A stretch of 64,000 nucleotides of DNA from Sciurus carolinensis (GCF_902686445.1 NC_062222.1:133617035-133681034), one strand, 5' to 3'; counted from the stretch's first letter, positions 11,885 through 24,509 are shown. The notes: generated from the sequence alone by a model not told the origin. Numbers and translations are program-made.

Positions 11885-12030
11885 TTGGCACCATATTCAT
11901 ATCCATACTATCAAATGTAAATGCTCAATGCTATGAAGCATATGCAATTATCCTCACTTTGCAAATGAGGAAACTCAAGTTCATAAAGAGTCAGTAATCT
12001 TCCTACAATAAGTAAACTTCCCAGTAATAA
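11885..12030 (-). mobile_element. MIR SINE, antisense
   Basis: The MIR core in reverse orientation is clear: 'attatcctcactttgcaaat' near 11947, then 'gaggaaactcaagttcataa', corresponding to the 'cccattttacagatgagg' region of the reversed consensus. Confidence 0.7.
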
Positions 12031-12539
12031 GAAGTACTGACTTACAAATCCACATTATTTCTCATTCTTATTTTCCTTTTTGATAAGACACCCTTCCTTT
12101 CCATAAATCCTTCTCCTCTCTCTCTCTCTTTACAAAAAGGATCTGGAATTTGGAGACAGTTACTCCTGCACCTGTCATGGATAGTTAGGAATTGGCAGAT
12201 GCAAGGCTTTTTTGCATTGGGTTAAATCATGAAATACTATGGTCGAAATCAGAACTTGGATCTCAATCCCCTGTGAATACTAAGGAAGGACTGAGTTTCC
12301 AGGTCACTGGAGCTGGTCAGAAGCCCTGGATACCACCTGTCACACAAGAAAGTTCCAGCTCCAAAAACAAGAAGTACAACGAGTCTTCACTTATCTGGGT
12401 CAAGGGTTCTTAGTGTTGACAGGATTGACACTTGAGCTTACATTACACTTTGTGGTGGGGGCTGTCTTGTGCACCATAAAATATTAATTGGCAACCCTGG
12501 CCAGTATCCACTAGATGACAGAAGCACTTCCTAATCCTC

Positions 12540-12560
12540 CAAAAAAAAAAAAAAAAAAAA
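12540..12560 (+). repeat. Poly(A) run
   Basis: A run of about 20 A residues. No SINE or processed pseudogene body is recognisable upstream, so its origin is unknown. Confidence 0.9.
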
Positions 12561-12842
12561 ACTCCAGATATTACCAAATTTCTTGTCTAGAGAAAATTCC
12601 TCAGCTGTAGAGAACTGACTAAATTAATTATAAGAAAATCAGGAGGAATCGGTAAGAAAACTATTTGGGGTCATAGAATCTTTGGAGGGAGAAGTACAGA
12701 AAGATTGCTTTCTTGGGAATACTGTAGAATTCAGAAGTGACAGAATTTGGGGGTTCCAGCTTGGCCCCTTCCTGGCCACACGTGATTAACCCTACCTGGT
12801 CCAGTCAGTTGCTCTCTGGTCATTCCCAGGAGGAGTAGGGTT

Positions 12843-13140
12843 TTATAGATAATGTGCCCCAAGAAAAACTCATATATGGAGATTCTGACTACGATGGGAT
12901 GGTATCTGGGGGTAACTAGATAATGAGGTCATGAGGGTGGGCTCCTCACATTGTGATTAGTGCCCATATAAGAAGAGACACCAGGTACCTCTCCATCTTC
13001 CTTCTCTTTCTCTGCATGTGAGGACACAGAAAGATGAAAGCTGTCAGCAAGTCAGAAAGGGTTTCTCACCAAGCTCTGACCATGCTGGCACTTTGATCTT
13101 GTGCTCCTGGCCTCCAAATTGTGAGAAAATAAATTTTATT
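12843..13140 (+). mobile_element. MaLR LTR (MLT1/MST-like), sense
   Basis: The order fits a MaLR LTR: 'aatgtgccccaagaaaaact' near 12851, 'aatgaggtcatgagggtggg' near 12923, 'cccatataagaagagaca' near 12963, and an end with 'ctggcctccaaattgtgaga' near 13107 followed by an AATAAA at about 13128. No coding region is attached. It is an old ERVL-MaLR remnant. Confidence 0.75.
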
Positions 13141-13954
13141 TATTTAATATACATCATATGATATTACTTAATATACCGAAATAAATTGGCAGGTGAATAC
13201 AAAGTGGTAATGGTTTTATTTGTGACTCAGGATTGCTAAAATAACTAATTGAAGTAAATCTGAAAGTTGTATCATAGCATAAGATATTAATTCTAGTTAT
13301 TAGTTGAAAGGGCATTTATCAAAAACTGCCTTCTAAAGTTTGGTAAGCATTGGTCCTCCTAGACCTTTAGTGAAGAAACTATAATTATTAGCGGCATGCC
13401 AAGGAACCTGGTGAAACTTGAAATTAACTCACACTTAATTAATTAATTAACTCACCCCATCAAGAATAAACAAGTCAGACTCAGAACTTACCCTCATTCA
13501 GTTAATATTTCAGTGACTATAAACCTGACTTACAAGATGGAGTCAAGAAAGATATTAAACAGAATTAAACCATAAATTATTTCATGACAATTGTTAAATG
13601 CTTTGTTGGAGAAATCCAGAGTTCTTCCTGCACATAATGGAGTAAACTTTATTTGTAAATAGCATCAGTCACCATCTAATGTCACGGTAAGTGACTAAAT
13701 TGTTTAGGAATACTTTCTTCATAAATAATATGCAAGTTAAACTTCAGTGATGGCCAAGCATCATGATTGTGTTTGGTGTATTGCTAGAAATTAGTAAACT
13801 TCTACTTTGTGCATGCACCGTACAGGAAACTGAAGTAGAATGAGCAACTACTGTCCTTATGCTACCACCAGGATTGCACAGTGCTGGCTGAGTGAGGGTT
13901 GGTGAAGCTCAGGGGGATGTATTGGAGCCAAACAGAGTACTCATCTCAAAAGAG
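13141..13954. other. No gene; short (TTAA)n run
   Basis: AT-rich sequence without recognised exon or repeat family; a short TTAA tandem run sits at 13435-13451. Confidence 0.4.
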
Positions 13955-14245
13955 CATTTGTTCCACAGACATTGATGGAACTTGGAGCATGTGTCAGGCA
14001 TTGTTCTCGTTGGCAGAATACCCAACTCCCACACTGCCAGGCTACGGTTTGCAAAGCTCTGATGTACAAACCCAGTCCCATTCACTCTGTCATTCATTCT
14101 CCTTGGTTATCAAATGGAAAGTAGGAACCACTATGCCCATTTAGTAAATGAGAAAACCAAGGCAGAGAGAGGATCGCTGACACTTTCCTGAACAGCATTT
14201 GGCAAGACACAGAGCAAAGATTCACATCCATGTGAATCAGCCTCT
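13955..14245 (-). mobile_element. MIR-like SINE, antisense, with central divergence
   Basis: The left end carries a 'tgtcaggcattgttctcg' tail-like stretch near 13991. Further right is 'atgcccatttagtaaatgag' near 14132 with 'aaaaccaaggcagagag', matching reversed MIR core. The middle part does not align well by eye and may be an insertion or L2-like sequence. Confidence 0.6.
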
Positions 14246-14614
14246 CTTTGTTCCACAGGGTACTACAGTCCAAATACACTTTCCTCAAAAGTGCTTGTAA
14301 GCATGCACCAGTAGGAGCTTAGTCTGTTGTCATTAACTAGATTAGTGCATTTGGTTACCACTAAAATCCATTTCCCAAATTGTCCAATTCAGACCTATTC
14401 TAAACTATAAAAAGTTAAAATTACCCAATGCTTTGTCTCAATTCAATTTACTCTCATTCAATATAATAGAGTTTCATGGAGTATTCACTTCATGTGTGAG
14501 CAAAACAGCAAAGAAAGTGGGACGTACTGGTCGTCCATGAAGGCAGAGCCCAGGGTGCCTTAGGTATGAGACTGTATGCCGAGGCCACTGCTGGCTTTGT
14601 GATTCTTGGTGTAT

Positions 14615-14965
14615 GGCTCTGCCTGTTCTGCTGTAGGCTGGGTGGTTGAAACAACAGAAATCTATTTTCTTACAGTTCTGAAGCCGTGAGCTCCAGATCC
14701 AGGTCTGGCAGCATTGATTTCTTAAGGGGCCCTTGTCCTGCTTGCAGAGAGCTTCCTTCTCCCTGTTCCTCACACAGCCTTTCCTCTGGAGGTGTGCATG
14801 GAGAGAAGGAGGACAATCTTTCGGGTGTCCCTTCTGATAAGAGAACTAAATTGTTAGATCAGAGACTCACCCTATTACTGCATGTGGCCTCTGTTCCTTA
14901 GAGGCCCTATCTTCAAGTGCAGCCACAGGGAGATTAGGGGTTTTGCATGTACATTTGTGGACATA
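14615..14965 (-). mobile_element. MaLR LTR (MLT1/MST-like), antisense
   Basis: Reverse-complement LTR features are clear: 'gtaggctgggtggttgaaac' near 14633, 'aacagaaatctattttctta' near 14652, 'cagttctgaagccgtgag' near 14673, and near 14905 'gaggccctatcttcaagtgc'. It lies directly beside MaLR internal sequence, so it is the 3' LTR of a minus-strand element. Confidence 0.75.
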
Positions 14966-15480
14966 TAAATACTCAGGCCCTTGGCATCCCAGTCCAGCTG
15001 CCTCAGTTCTTGTCTTCCTTGCAAGTAAAAGACATTCATTTCATCCTAATGGCCCCAAAACACTTAACTCATTTCAGCAATGGCTCTCAAGTCTAAAGTC
15101 CAAGGTCTCATCTGAATACCATCTAAATCAGAAATGACTGAGACTCAACCATTCATCTCAAGGGAAAATTCCTCTCTGGCTGTGAACCTGTGAAATCAAA
15201 GGCATTTTGAGTTTCCAAAATATAAATACAATACATTGCTATTCCTAAAAGGAGAAGCAGAAATCAGGAACTGGGAATACATCCCCAAAGAGTCCAAAAT
15301 CTAGCCAAGGAAACGCCATTAGATCTTAAGGCTCAAGAAGAATCCTTGCTGGTTTGATACTGCCCAATTTCTACCCACTGGGACAGTACCCCCCATTTTC
15401 TGGATCTGCTTGTGCAGCAACCCCATCCAATGGATACTGCCACCTTAGCTCAGCGGGAGGTTCAGGGACACAAGCACCAA
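14966..15480 (-). mobile_element. MaLR internal region remnant, antisense
   Basis: The + strand resembles the reverse complement of MST/THE1-type internal DNA: 'acttaactcatttcagcaat' near 15063, 'aaagtccaaggtctcatct' near 15096 and 'ttagatcttaaggctcaaga' near 15320. MaLR internal regions are short relics of ERVL gag-like DNA; no open frame survives here. The right end is uncertain, and no 5' LTR was found to the right. Confidence 0.6.
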
Positions 15481-16089
15481 GCTGTAGTACATGGTTAACT
15501 ATATAGGTAAAATCTTTGTATCTGAAAATGACATGTATATAGCATAGTTCCAGAAATACCAGAGTGGATTGAGAGTTTAGAATAATTGGAGTTGAGGGTA
15601 TACACAGCAAGTAAGACGAGTTAGAAAGCTTCTGTAGTGACTCATTCACTTCTTCTCCCCCCAGTCATTCTTGGAGACCTAGAGAACAGTGGTTGTTTTA
15701 ACAAGCAACCCACTGACTGTAGAAGATGCAGTGATAAATGGGGCAGGCCAGTCCCTGCTCTCAGAGGACTTATTTTCTAGTGGGTGGAGGACCCAGTCAG
15801 AGCACAGTGATGAGGTGGGACCAGAGGCCACATGCAGCCCAATGGGAAGTACTAGTGGCAAACTGTAAACCTGTGTGGATGTGAGCAGAGCGGACGCAGG
15901 TGATGCGGGAGGTGTGCGGCCAGGTACGCTCTGAGGACCGGACACCCACTGACCCTTTCATCACATGGGGACTTAGTGGCAGTCACATTTTATTTGGGCC
16001 TGCTGAAAGTTTGCCGAATCCATTTACTACATCAGCTGCTTCCAGCGTGGCAAAATAGCCTGTGGCATGTTAAAGTAAATCAAACTCCT
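15481..16089. other. No gene or recognised repeat
   Basis: No supportable feature. The ORF at 15679-15945 (minus) has no recognisable motif. Confidence 0.35.
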
Positions 16090-16310
16090 TCACTTATTCA
16101 TTTACCCAACAATATCCAATGAATATTGCTCATGTATCAGATGCCATTGTAGGTATTGAGAATAAAGAGCTGAATGAATTATACAAAGCTCCTGTTGTCC
16201 TGGAGCTATCACATTGGGAGAGTTTGACATCAAACATGTAAATAGGTATGTGATAAAGTTTTAGGCTGTGATTGAGTGCTATGTAGGAAACAGGCGGGTG
16301 GAGGATCCTG
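16090..16310 (-). mobile_element. L2 LINE 3' fragment, antisense
   Basis: Starts with 'ttattcatttacccaacaat', then 'tgctcatgtatcagatgcca', then an 'aataaagagctgaatgaa' stretch and 'gtcctggagctatcacat'. These mirror the reversed L2 tail and the segment next to it. Strongly diverged. Confidence 0.6.
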
Positions 16311-18389
16311 GAGTGGTGGAGAAGATCTGCTGTAGAAAGCATGCTCAGCGGCACTGGGAAGAGACCTGAACAAAGTCTCAACTGAGTTACTTCAAGCTTT
16401 ACTAAATCTCCAGTGCACAAAGCCTGGTGGTAAATCCTAGAAATAAGAGCAATAAATTAGGAAACAGAATAGATCCCAGCAGCCCACACAGGATGCTCTT
16501 CCTTGTTCATTTCAAACTGAATTCCAATCTCTCTCTCCCCCCAACCCCATGCCCTGTATTTCCCATCCCCAGTTATTATTTATCTCAGAATCACAGAATG
16601 ACAATTGTAGCAAAATTAGACATGAGGAACAGAGGGGGTTTTCGGGCGGAGGGGTTTTCTGGGGTAGGCGTTTTCCTCCACTGTTCATAAATAGCAACAA
16701 ACTCTTAGCAGCATCTCCACACTGCAATTGTCTAAGCCATGTTTGATCTCTTCACCCAGCAGAACTATGTTGGCCCTAGGTCTGGCCTCTGGTGTCACCG
16801 TGGACAAATACAGTCACTGATCACCCACTGTCAGCCCCGTAGACTTCCATGTCCACTTCGAGTGAGGCACGCTGACAACTGGGTGGACCCACGTTTCCTC
16901 TCCTTCCTGGGCATCACTCTGTCCCTTGACTTCCACCTTTTATTCATTGTCATTTGTTGTCTCTCTCCAGAACACGTGTTGAAGGTCCATGCTAGGCCAG
17001 GGGCTTCAGAAGAAACTAAAATATTAAGATCATAAAACAAGGCCTTCAATCTTAAGATTTACCATCTGTAAGGACAGAGAAGTTTTAAATACAAATCCAT
17101 CACAATGTGAGAAGGGTTATTTTAGTAGAAATAGGACAATGAACTCCCGTACTAAATAAAAAGCCACAGCAAAGGGAGTCAGAGAGGCCAGGATGTGAGC
17201 AGGACAGGTCATTCCGCATGGGAGAGGAGCCACATGATCAAGTTACTCATGTGAAGACACAAGGAACTCCCCATTAGAACTGAAGCTTAGTATGCCCAAA
17301 GCCAGTCCAGAAATCATGCTGGAAACCCCGTAGGGAGATCCTTCATTTTGTTAAGCATCACTCAGACATCCAGGTGAGCAGGGCCGCATATCTTTGTTTT
17401 GGAGGCTAAAGATTCAAATTATGCCTCTTGAGGTGGATTTAAAGGGGTCATCTCTTTACAGACCACAGGAATCTTTTCTTAAATTCAAGGTATTAGTTCC
17501 TTGAAAACATGAATTAACTGTTTCCCCATCCATCACAAAGGTAGTAGCAATCATGTGAGCATTATAATCACAGTAATAACTCACGTGGCTTGGTAGAATG
17601 TGCAAAGCAATATCATATACAATATTCACCACTTTTCTCAGTGTTCATAATAAGAGGGCAGATGTTGGTCCAAGGGTCACATGGGCTGCCCACATGATGG
17701 GAATACCAATCAACTGAGGAAGGCTAGAATCCGGTCTTTCATCTCCAAGATAAGGTACACTCCTCCAACACTTAACAATTGCTTTCCCCTGAGAGACTGT
17801 ATTTGGGTGGTGGTAGGAGGTATAAATGAACGCACCTATTCTCCTATGACCAGCTGAGCCAGCACCACTGCCCCTACATCTATTCTCCATTTCTCATCCA
17901 TTTGCATTGCAATCACCAGATTGCTGTAGAAAAGGCCTGAGAAACCTGGTTGCTGCTGTCAGCCTCTAAGTGGCTCCTGTGTCCACCTCTGAGAGTGTCT
18001 GCTCTGCACATAGACAGCACAACACACTCTGGTGAATGTGGATATGATGTGGCTCTTGGGCTCTGATCACTGAAATCCATGTGCACTGTGATGCTGTGCC
18101 CTGGGACATTTGAATAAAGCACCAGCCCTAAAGTTACTGGCTGTGAGTTCTTTAGTGTATTCATTCTCCAAGAAAAGCGTGCAATAGAGAATCGACCGAC
18201 AATGCCACAAGGTAAGGCCCTACCTTCTAACAGTGAAAACCAAGCCCCGCCCAGCCTCAGAACAGGATCAATAGGTAACTCTGATTCTTACAATTGCCTT
18301 CCTTCATCATAAGCATCTCGAATCTCCTCTTCTCAGTAGAAGAAACTGCCAGAGGAGAAGGAAGACAAAAATAAATAAAATAATAATTT
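16311..18389. other. No supported gene; single-copy-looking
   Basis: No exon or repeat family is recognised. A good acceptor-like stretch (pyrimidine run then CAG) ends at about 16970, but no matching donor or conserved frame follows. Confidence 0.35.
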
Positions 18390-18570
18390 AGAGCACTTGC
18401 TATGCTATGCATTCTGAGTTTTACACAGATTGATTTGTTTACTTTGCACAACAATCCTGTAGGGCCATTATTATTTTTCTGTTTGACAGATGAGCATCAC
18501 TGAGGGTCAGACAGATGACACAGCTTGCCAGAGTCACAGAGCTGATAGAAATGAAGCAGGGCCTCTTACA
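18390..18570 (-). mobile_element. MIR SINE, antisense
   Basis: Nearly full reversed MIR: 'gcacttgctatgctatgcat' near 18393, 'gcacaacaatcctgtagggc' near 18445, 'tctgtttgacagatgagcat' near 18478, then 'gtcacagagctgatagaaat' near 18532. Confidence 0.8.
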
Positions 18571-18649
18571 GCAGATCACTCAGGTCCTCTCTCACAGGCT
18601 GCCCCATGCAGTGCTGCTTACCCCGGAACACAGGTATTGGGATTCCTAA

Positions 18650-18745
18650 GCTAAGAGTCTGAGGCCCAGGGAAACAAAGAGAAATGAGCTGGGAAACAGC
18701 AGAGCTGATACTAACTCCAAGTATTCTCTTATCACAGTTCATATC
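18650..18745 (-). mobile_element. MIR-like fragment, antisense
   Basis: A 'ctgaggcccagggaaac' stretch near 18659 and 'cagcagagctgatactaac' near 18697 resemble the reversed MIR core. Short and uncertain. Confidence 0.45.
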
Positions 18746-19634
18746 ATTTTATTATTCTAGGGATTCTGGTAAACAAGACAAATTACTATCATGTCTCTTT
18801 TTAAATACTAAACAATAGACATTTGTATTCTGAAATTCATATTAGGCAGTTAGGACACAAATAAAATTTGCTATTATTACCATTTCTGTTTTTAAAATTT
18901 GGTGTCATTCTTTAATTAGCGAAAAAGCCATCGTAAGAGGGCTTAATTTCCTTCAAGTGCTGTCTTTTGGAGTTCCAAGGCAACTCAGGGAGAGGCAAAT
19001 GTAGCAGCATGTGGGTCGCAGAACTTTCCGTAGGATTCCTTCATCCTAGCATCAAGGAGCTGCCCAGTGGAGCCGCAGGGCCCAGTACAACCTACTTCAC
19101 CCCGAGCATAGAAACCCCTCCAAGTCACCCTATCCCAGAAGCCCTTGGCCCTCGTCCTCCATAACCCTAATTTTTTTTTAACACTGGGTCACAGTCTTTT
19201 GAGCTTTGCACTCTTGTTTTCTGTGGCCCTTAAGACACCAAATTTGACAGAACTCAGCAAAAGTACTATTTCAGGAAAATGCTTTTTCAGTTAAAATAGT
19301 ATTCCCAAGTCACATCTTTCAGAATTTCTTTAGTTGTCAAAACTGTACCATTTAGGAAAGAAAGAAAAAGTATCCTCCAAGCTATCCTTGCTCATTGAAC
19401 TAATTGTACAAAAATCAACAATCAGAACTATATTTTTATATGAACTTTCATCTGCAGCTTGTAGGTAGAGACGAGTTTATAATAACAAATCCCCGAATTT
19501 TAATTTTACCTTTGCAATTGATATTTTGGTGAGCATTGTTATGAATGAAGCATTCTGATCCTTAACTTTCCCATCTCAAAACGTTCAGGTGTACTATCTA
19601 TCATGAAAAGTTGTTCTGAAGATTAAGAGAGGTG
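18746..19634. other. No gene; short L2-like piece only
   Basis: A small L2-like stretch ('gggattctggtaaacaagac') lies near 18760. The rest, including the AT-rich 18890-18960 part, is unassigned. Confidence 0.35.
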
Positions 19635-19855
19635 ATTTGTTCAGTCATTCCATCACTCATTTATCATCCGCTCAATAAATATTTTCTGAGAGATTTGTAA
19701 ATGCGGAGCATCCTGCCAATCATTGTACACAATGGAGGTTACAGTCCTCTCCTTCCTAGTCTCTGGAAGTGCACTATCTATTGGGAGAGAGGTAAATGCG
19801 TAATTGAGAGTGGGTATGGTGACTGCTAATATAATGTGTTGCGGATGCCATAGGG
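19635..19855 (-). mobile_element. L2 LINE 3' fragment, antisense
   Basis: Begins 'cactcatttatcatccgctc' near 19652 then 'aataaatattttctgagaga', and has an 'acaatggaggttacagtcct' stretch near 19730, as in the reversed L2 3' end. Confidence 0.6.
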
Positions 19856-19913
19856 ACACTGGGGCAGTTCACCCTGGAACAGTGATAGCAAGTGCATAAA
19901 GAAATCTAGATAC

Positions 19914-20095
19914 TTTTTTTTTTTTTTTTTTTTTTTTTTACTGAGGAAGAGAAAATTAATCAATGAATTGATGGATGAGTAAAAAAGAATACTCTGTGTG
20001 AAGGGGTTGGGCAGGGTTGGAAGAGAAATACACTGTTTTTTTTTTTTCCTTTTTCCTTTCCTTCTTTCTTTCTTTCTTTCTTTTTTTTATTGGTG
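19914..20095. repeat. Poly(T) runs and CTTT tract
   Basis: Poly(T) spans 19914-19938. A second T/CTTT tract spans about 20035-20090. The text after it ('attggtgcatacttggacat') may be the start of a short antisense L1 3'UTR piece. Confidence 0.85.
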
Positions 20096-20439
20096 CATAC
20101 TTGGACATACTTATTGGACAAAGTTTGAAATGCTACTAAGCTCTTAGGGGATTCCAAACAAAACAACAACAAAAAGCCAATTTGGCCATAAAACCCGCCT
20201 TTGGTTGTGTGTAACCAAAGCTATTACTCTCCAGTGTTTAACACTGAGTCTTCACAGCTTCCCAGGCACAGGGGGTGTGCTTTGAAGTACATACAAGATA
20301 AGATCCTGTGGGGACAGGACTTTCGGAACATGGAGAGATTAATTTACACCACTACAAAATAAGATCAACCTGCTGCTAATCAAAGTCCCACTTCCTGTTT
20401 TCCAGGGCATTTCACAGGAGGATTTTCCCACTATGGACC

Positions 20440-20470
<31 letters not shown>

Positions 20471-20490
20471 AAAGAAAAGAGTAAAAGATA
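20440..20490 (+). repeat. Poly(A) with AAAAG units
   Basis: About 29 A residues followed by AAAAG repeats. No retroposon body is recognisable on its left. Confidence 0.92.
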
Positions 20491-20734
20491 ATAGAAAAAT
20501 CACTGTTGTGCTGCTTTGGGATGAAATAGAAATAAACAACAAAGTCATGTTCTGATGGGAAAGTTAGCAGGCTGTCCTTGCTACCTCTGTGGAGAGCGGG
20601 GGAAGGGGCCATCCCAAGGAGGAAAACACTGACTGCCCAGAACCATTTAGTCTATTCAGATGTCTCCTTTACACGCAGTTGGCTTCAGAGTGGCGCTGTG
20701 TCTGATTATTGGCCTTTGAATCCATAGAGCCAAC

Positions 20735-20850
20735 TTAGTAAAGAATCAGTGTGGTGCAAAGAAAGCAAGATGATTATTTTGATTTTGGTCTGACTGTGCC
20801 ACTTAGGAATGACCTTGAGCAGGTCTCCGTCCCATTTCCATATACTCAAT
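20735..20850 (+). mobile_element. MIR fragment, sense
   Basis: A 'tctgactgtgccacttagga' stretch near 20790 followed by 'atgaccttgagcaggtct' is the MIR 'tgccacttactagctgtgtg' region. The tail is missing. Confidence 0.6.
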
Positions 20851-22687
20851 GACATCAGCAGACTCACTCAGTCCACAGCACTTGTGATAACCAAACATAG
20901 TTGTGGATGTGAAAACGCTTTGGGTGCAATGAGGCAAATAAGATGAAACTAAAATTAGAAAATGTGACAATTGTGAATCTGCTTTGAGTTAAAACCCTTC
21001 CTGACTCTGGACCTGCATTTACAGGGCTGGGAAAGTGGCAAAAGATACACACAGGTCTGTGCTCCCTGAGCTGACGGATGGGCAGTGGCTACCGCTGCTT
21101 CCTCTTTCAGACTCCCAGTCAGTCTCCTCACTTCTGTTTGGGAACTTGAGCTCAACTTACCTTTGGAGACCTCCCATCCTGCTCCTTCCTCTTTTATAAA
21201 CTATTAACCTCATAAAACATCCATCAATCAATTTTTAGATGAACAAATGGAGGAATAAACGAAGAAGATTCAAGTTCTTCACCTGCAGCCACAGAAATGT
21301 GTCCTCTGGTACAGCATTCCTATGGGCCAGACCCATACGATGAAGAATAACGTTGCTGCCCAGTACAGTGCTGGGTAACAAGTGGATGATTATGGGATGT
21401 GGGTCACCTTCTGTTCCTTTCCTTCACTGCCCTTAACCTCATCCCTAACGTTGAGAATTAAAGCAAGACTACAGAGAGTGTCCACCTGGCATTGAGTCCT
21501 AAGCCTGCTTCTCCTCTTTGCTCATGCAGGAATTTGCTGAAACTGAGTAAGATCTTAGAGCTTCAGGTTCTCCACACATAAGGTGTAGGTGTCATTGGTC
21601 CTTTCCTGAAACACTGATATACAGTAAAGAGCAGTTGGAGAGGTCCGAGACATTAAAGTGCGTCTCTATAAAGGGAATGTGACATTGGGGTTGGAGCGGA
21701 GTGCAGACACGTATTTCCATTTGCTGGATGTTGCTTGGTCCTTACGGTCCCGAAACCAGAGTGCAATGTAGCGCTGGTGTGCCTTTCATGTGGGAAGTGC
21801 TGGAGGCTTTGGTGGCTTTCAGAGAAAGGGGACATAATTAGCTGCCTGTTCCAACTGTGTTTGGTCTCCAGGGCAGCATTTCTCAGAGAGAGAGAGAGAG
21901 TTCTGTGGAGAAGCAGAAATAATATAATATTCTCCCTGATTTTCCTAAAACAGTCAAATGTGTAAGAGAACAGACCCAAGCTCTAATCCTGGATTTTATG
22001 CCCTGTAGCTTCCCCTGGTGTTGTGAGAGGCTGTGGCTGGTTAACCTCCTCTGTCTTACCTGTTTCTTGGAAGAGAGCAGAGTAGAGGAGGAGTGCTCAC
22101 CAGACTCCAGGAAGCCTGCGTGCTGCATGGATCAGTGACACTAAACACATGGCTGTGTCTTAGCCGATGACAGAGGATCCTGCAGGGCCTCTCTTCCAAG
22201 AACCCGCACAGAGGGGATGTGATGGTGGAATGCAGGCACCTGTTCTCACTGGATCGCCCCCCTTAGCAATCTTGTGGGAACCCCAAGTCAGAACCTGGAG
22301 AAGTACCACGGGTCATGGAGAGGATTCTCACAGGATGCTCGTTAAAATTGAAAACAATACTTAGAAACAAAGGAGCAACTCGTAGGCAGGACACTTGTAC
22401 AAGCGTCCAATGTCATGAGACAGCCATTATGATCTGCAAAGGCAGCAAAAGCCCTTCTGTTCCCAGCCAAGTCCGAATCCTTTCCAAGTTCTGCACAGAA
22501 TGAATATATACTGAGTGCTTATTCGTTTTCCAATTATGCATGTATACATCAGAAATATACTTTACTTTAAATGTTTTTGAATTTGCACAAATAGCATTTT
22601 GCCAGAAGAATAGGAAAATATGAGTTGTGTAAGTTTGAGAAATATTGGGAGATTTTTCAGGACCTTAAAAATTATTATGCAGAAGGT
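20851..22687. other. No supported gene; single-copy-looking
   Basis: No recognised repeat of size; a short GA run at 21889-21901. A minus-strand donor-like CAG/GTAAG lies at about 22060, but no convincing exon around it could be defined. Confidence 0.35.
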
Positions 22688-22980
22688 AATTCACCATAAG
22701 TGGGGGAGATAGGGAAGAATAGAGTTACCTTAGATTAGGTAGAGGGGAGTGAAGGGAGGGGAAGGGAGACGGGGGTAGGAAGGGTAGTAGAGTGAAACAG
22801 GCATTATTTCCTCATGTACATGTGTGACTGCATGGCTGATGTGATCTTGCAATATGTACCATCAGAAATGTGAGAGATTACACTCCATTTATGTATGATC
22901 TATCAAAATGTATAAATGCATTCTACTGTCATGTACAACTAATTAAAACAAATAAAATTTTAAAAATTAAAAAAAAATTT
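22688..22980 (+). mobile_element. L1 3'UTR, young sciurid type, 5'-truncated
   Basis: Carries the squirrel L1 3' end: 'gaatagagttaccttagatt' near 22717, purine-rich stretch, 'gtgactgcatggctgatgtg' near 22823, 'tatgatctatcaaaatgtat' near 22894, and an end with 'gtacaactaattaaaacaaa' plus an A-rich tail. It is strongly truncated at the 5' end and has no coding part. Confidence 0.88.
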
Positions 22981-23623
22981 TGCATTACGCATTTCAAAAG
23001 AAAATTCTCTGCAGTATATTCCAATCTCATTTGACCACAAGATAAACAAACAAGAAAAGTCAAAACCAACTGCAGAGTTTGTCCTTAGTGAAGTGTTCAG
23101 AGGAACCCATTTTAGAATGAAAATAAGACCCTTCACTGAAGATGGAAAGGGATCCCTGTAGTGTCTGCATTGAGTAACCCAGTGCCCCAGGCCCAGGAAG
23201 GTGCAGGCAGGGCTGGGTGGGCTCAGGCTTAGTTCAGATGGGCAGTCCAATGAGCGTTTTTACCCCACTGTCCTGGGGACACAGTAGGGCAGCAGACAGT
23301 TAGGCAGGATAGTGGTTCAAAAGCAACAAGATGAGACCCAGCCCCAATGAGCAGAGATGGAATGAACCAGGGCTTCTGACCCCAGCTTTTGAGCTATAAA
23401 GATCCACTCTGAGAGTCTCTAGATGTGGCTAGATGTGCTGGTTAAAAGGATTCATGAGATCTTTCAAAACTACCCACAGCTAAGAGTTCTGAAGCTGACT
23501 TGAATGTATACACTAGCTCTGGATTAATTCTCTCTCAATTTTGCTAGTATTTAATGGTATTATCCCCACTTAGTCATGTACCCAAGACTGATGGTTCAGG
23601 AGTAGGAGAAATGGGTTCCACCC
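22981..23623. other. No gene or recognised repeat
   Basis: No supportable feature. Confidence 0.35.
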
Positions 23624-23996
23624 TGTTGTAGTTTGGATATGGTAGAAAGGTCCCCCAAAGGTTTGTGAGTTGGAGGCTTGGTCCCCAATATGGCAGTGTG
23701 AAGGGTAGTAAGGTCTTAAGGAGGCAGTGCCTAGTGGGAGATCTTTAAGTCAATGGGGTTGTGCCCTCCAAAGAGATTGTGGAACCTCAGTCTCTCAGGC
23801 TCCCTGTCTGTCCATGTGATTTTCTTCCATCCATCATCCCACTATATGCCATCTGTGGTTATGCCCTCACCAAAGGTTTAACCAATAGAGAGTTCATCTC
23901 CTCCGTCTTGGACTTTCATACTTCAAAACTGTGAGCCAAATGAACCTCTTTGCTTTACAAAGTATTTTGTTATACTAACAAAAATGGACTGATACA
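23624..23996 (+). mobile_element. ERVL-MaLR LTR, sense
   Basis: Starts TGTTGTAGTTTGGATATGG and ends near ATACA. Internal markers are 'ggaggcttggtccccaat' near 23671, 'gtcttggactttcatacttc' near 23904 and the 'actgtgagccaaatgaac' polyadenylation-end stretch near 23928. No gag or pol region is attached, so it is probably a solo LTR. The word TTCCA lies at both ends but not exactly at the LTR edges, so a target duplication is uncertain. Confidence 0.85.
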
Positions 23997-23999
23997 TAT

Positions 24000-24178
24000 T
24001 CCACGCCATCTGACTGCTATCACATCTCTTATCCTTGCTGCTCATCACAAAGTAAGCCCATGAGGGACATATTTTTATTCTCAGTTTCAGAATGAGGAAA
24101 TTAAATCTCATGGAGCGCCCGTTTGCTAACGTCATACCTCTTGCTAGAAGCAGATATGGGATTGAACCAATGCTCTAA
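24000..24178 (-). mobile_element. MIR SINE, antisense
   Basis: Has 'atatttttattctcagtttc' near 24069, 'gaatgaggaaattaaatc', then 'gcagatatgggattgaacca' near 24151, as in reversed MIR. It lies directly beside the MaLR LTR, which inserted next to it. Confidence 0.7.
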
Positions 24179-24509
24179 CACTCTTTCCTTGAGAGAAAAG
24201 GGTCTTTAGTCAAAGGAGCTGAGGAGACAGGTGCAGCAGCCTCCCCAAACCCGAATCTCAGGGTTGCGGTGTACAGGTTTGATGTTTGGAGGTAATTCCT
24301 TACTGCTCTGGGTGACTTGCTTGCTTCACACTGTCATGTCCAGCAACTGTGTAATCAGTTTGGGTAGAATGAAAACCTATTAGGTAAAGCAGACATGCTG
24401 ACGTGAGCAGAATGCTGCAAATCTTAGTAGTAAATTATGATTTTATTAATTTACTTTCTTCTTCTTCTTTTTCTTCATCTTTTTTTTATCTTATTTTATT
24501 TTATTTTTT

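Noticed and set aside
14966..15480. Possible functional endogenous retrovirus gene in the MaLR internal part
   Set aside because: Only a noncoding relic is visible, with no open frame of useful length.
16920..17040. Acceptor-like pyrimidine tract and CAG near 16970
   Set aside because: No donor, no poly(A) signal and only a short frame follow; isolated acceptor-like tracts are common.
22000..22145. Minus-strand exon suggested by AAACAG/GTAAG near 22060
   Set aside because: The donor word is good, but no acceptor with a pyrimidine tract precedes it at a convincing distance.
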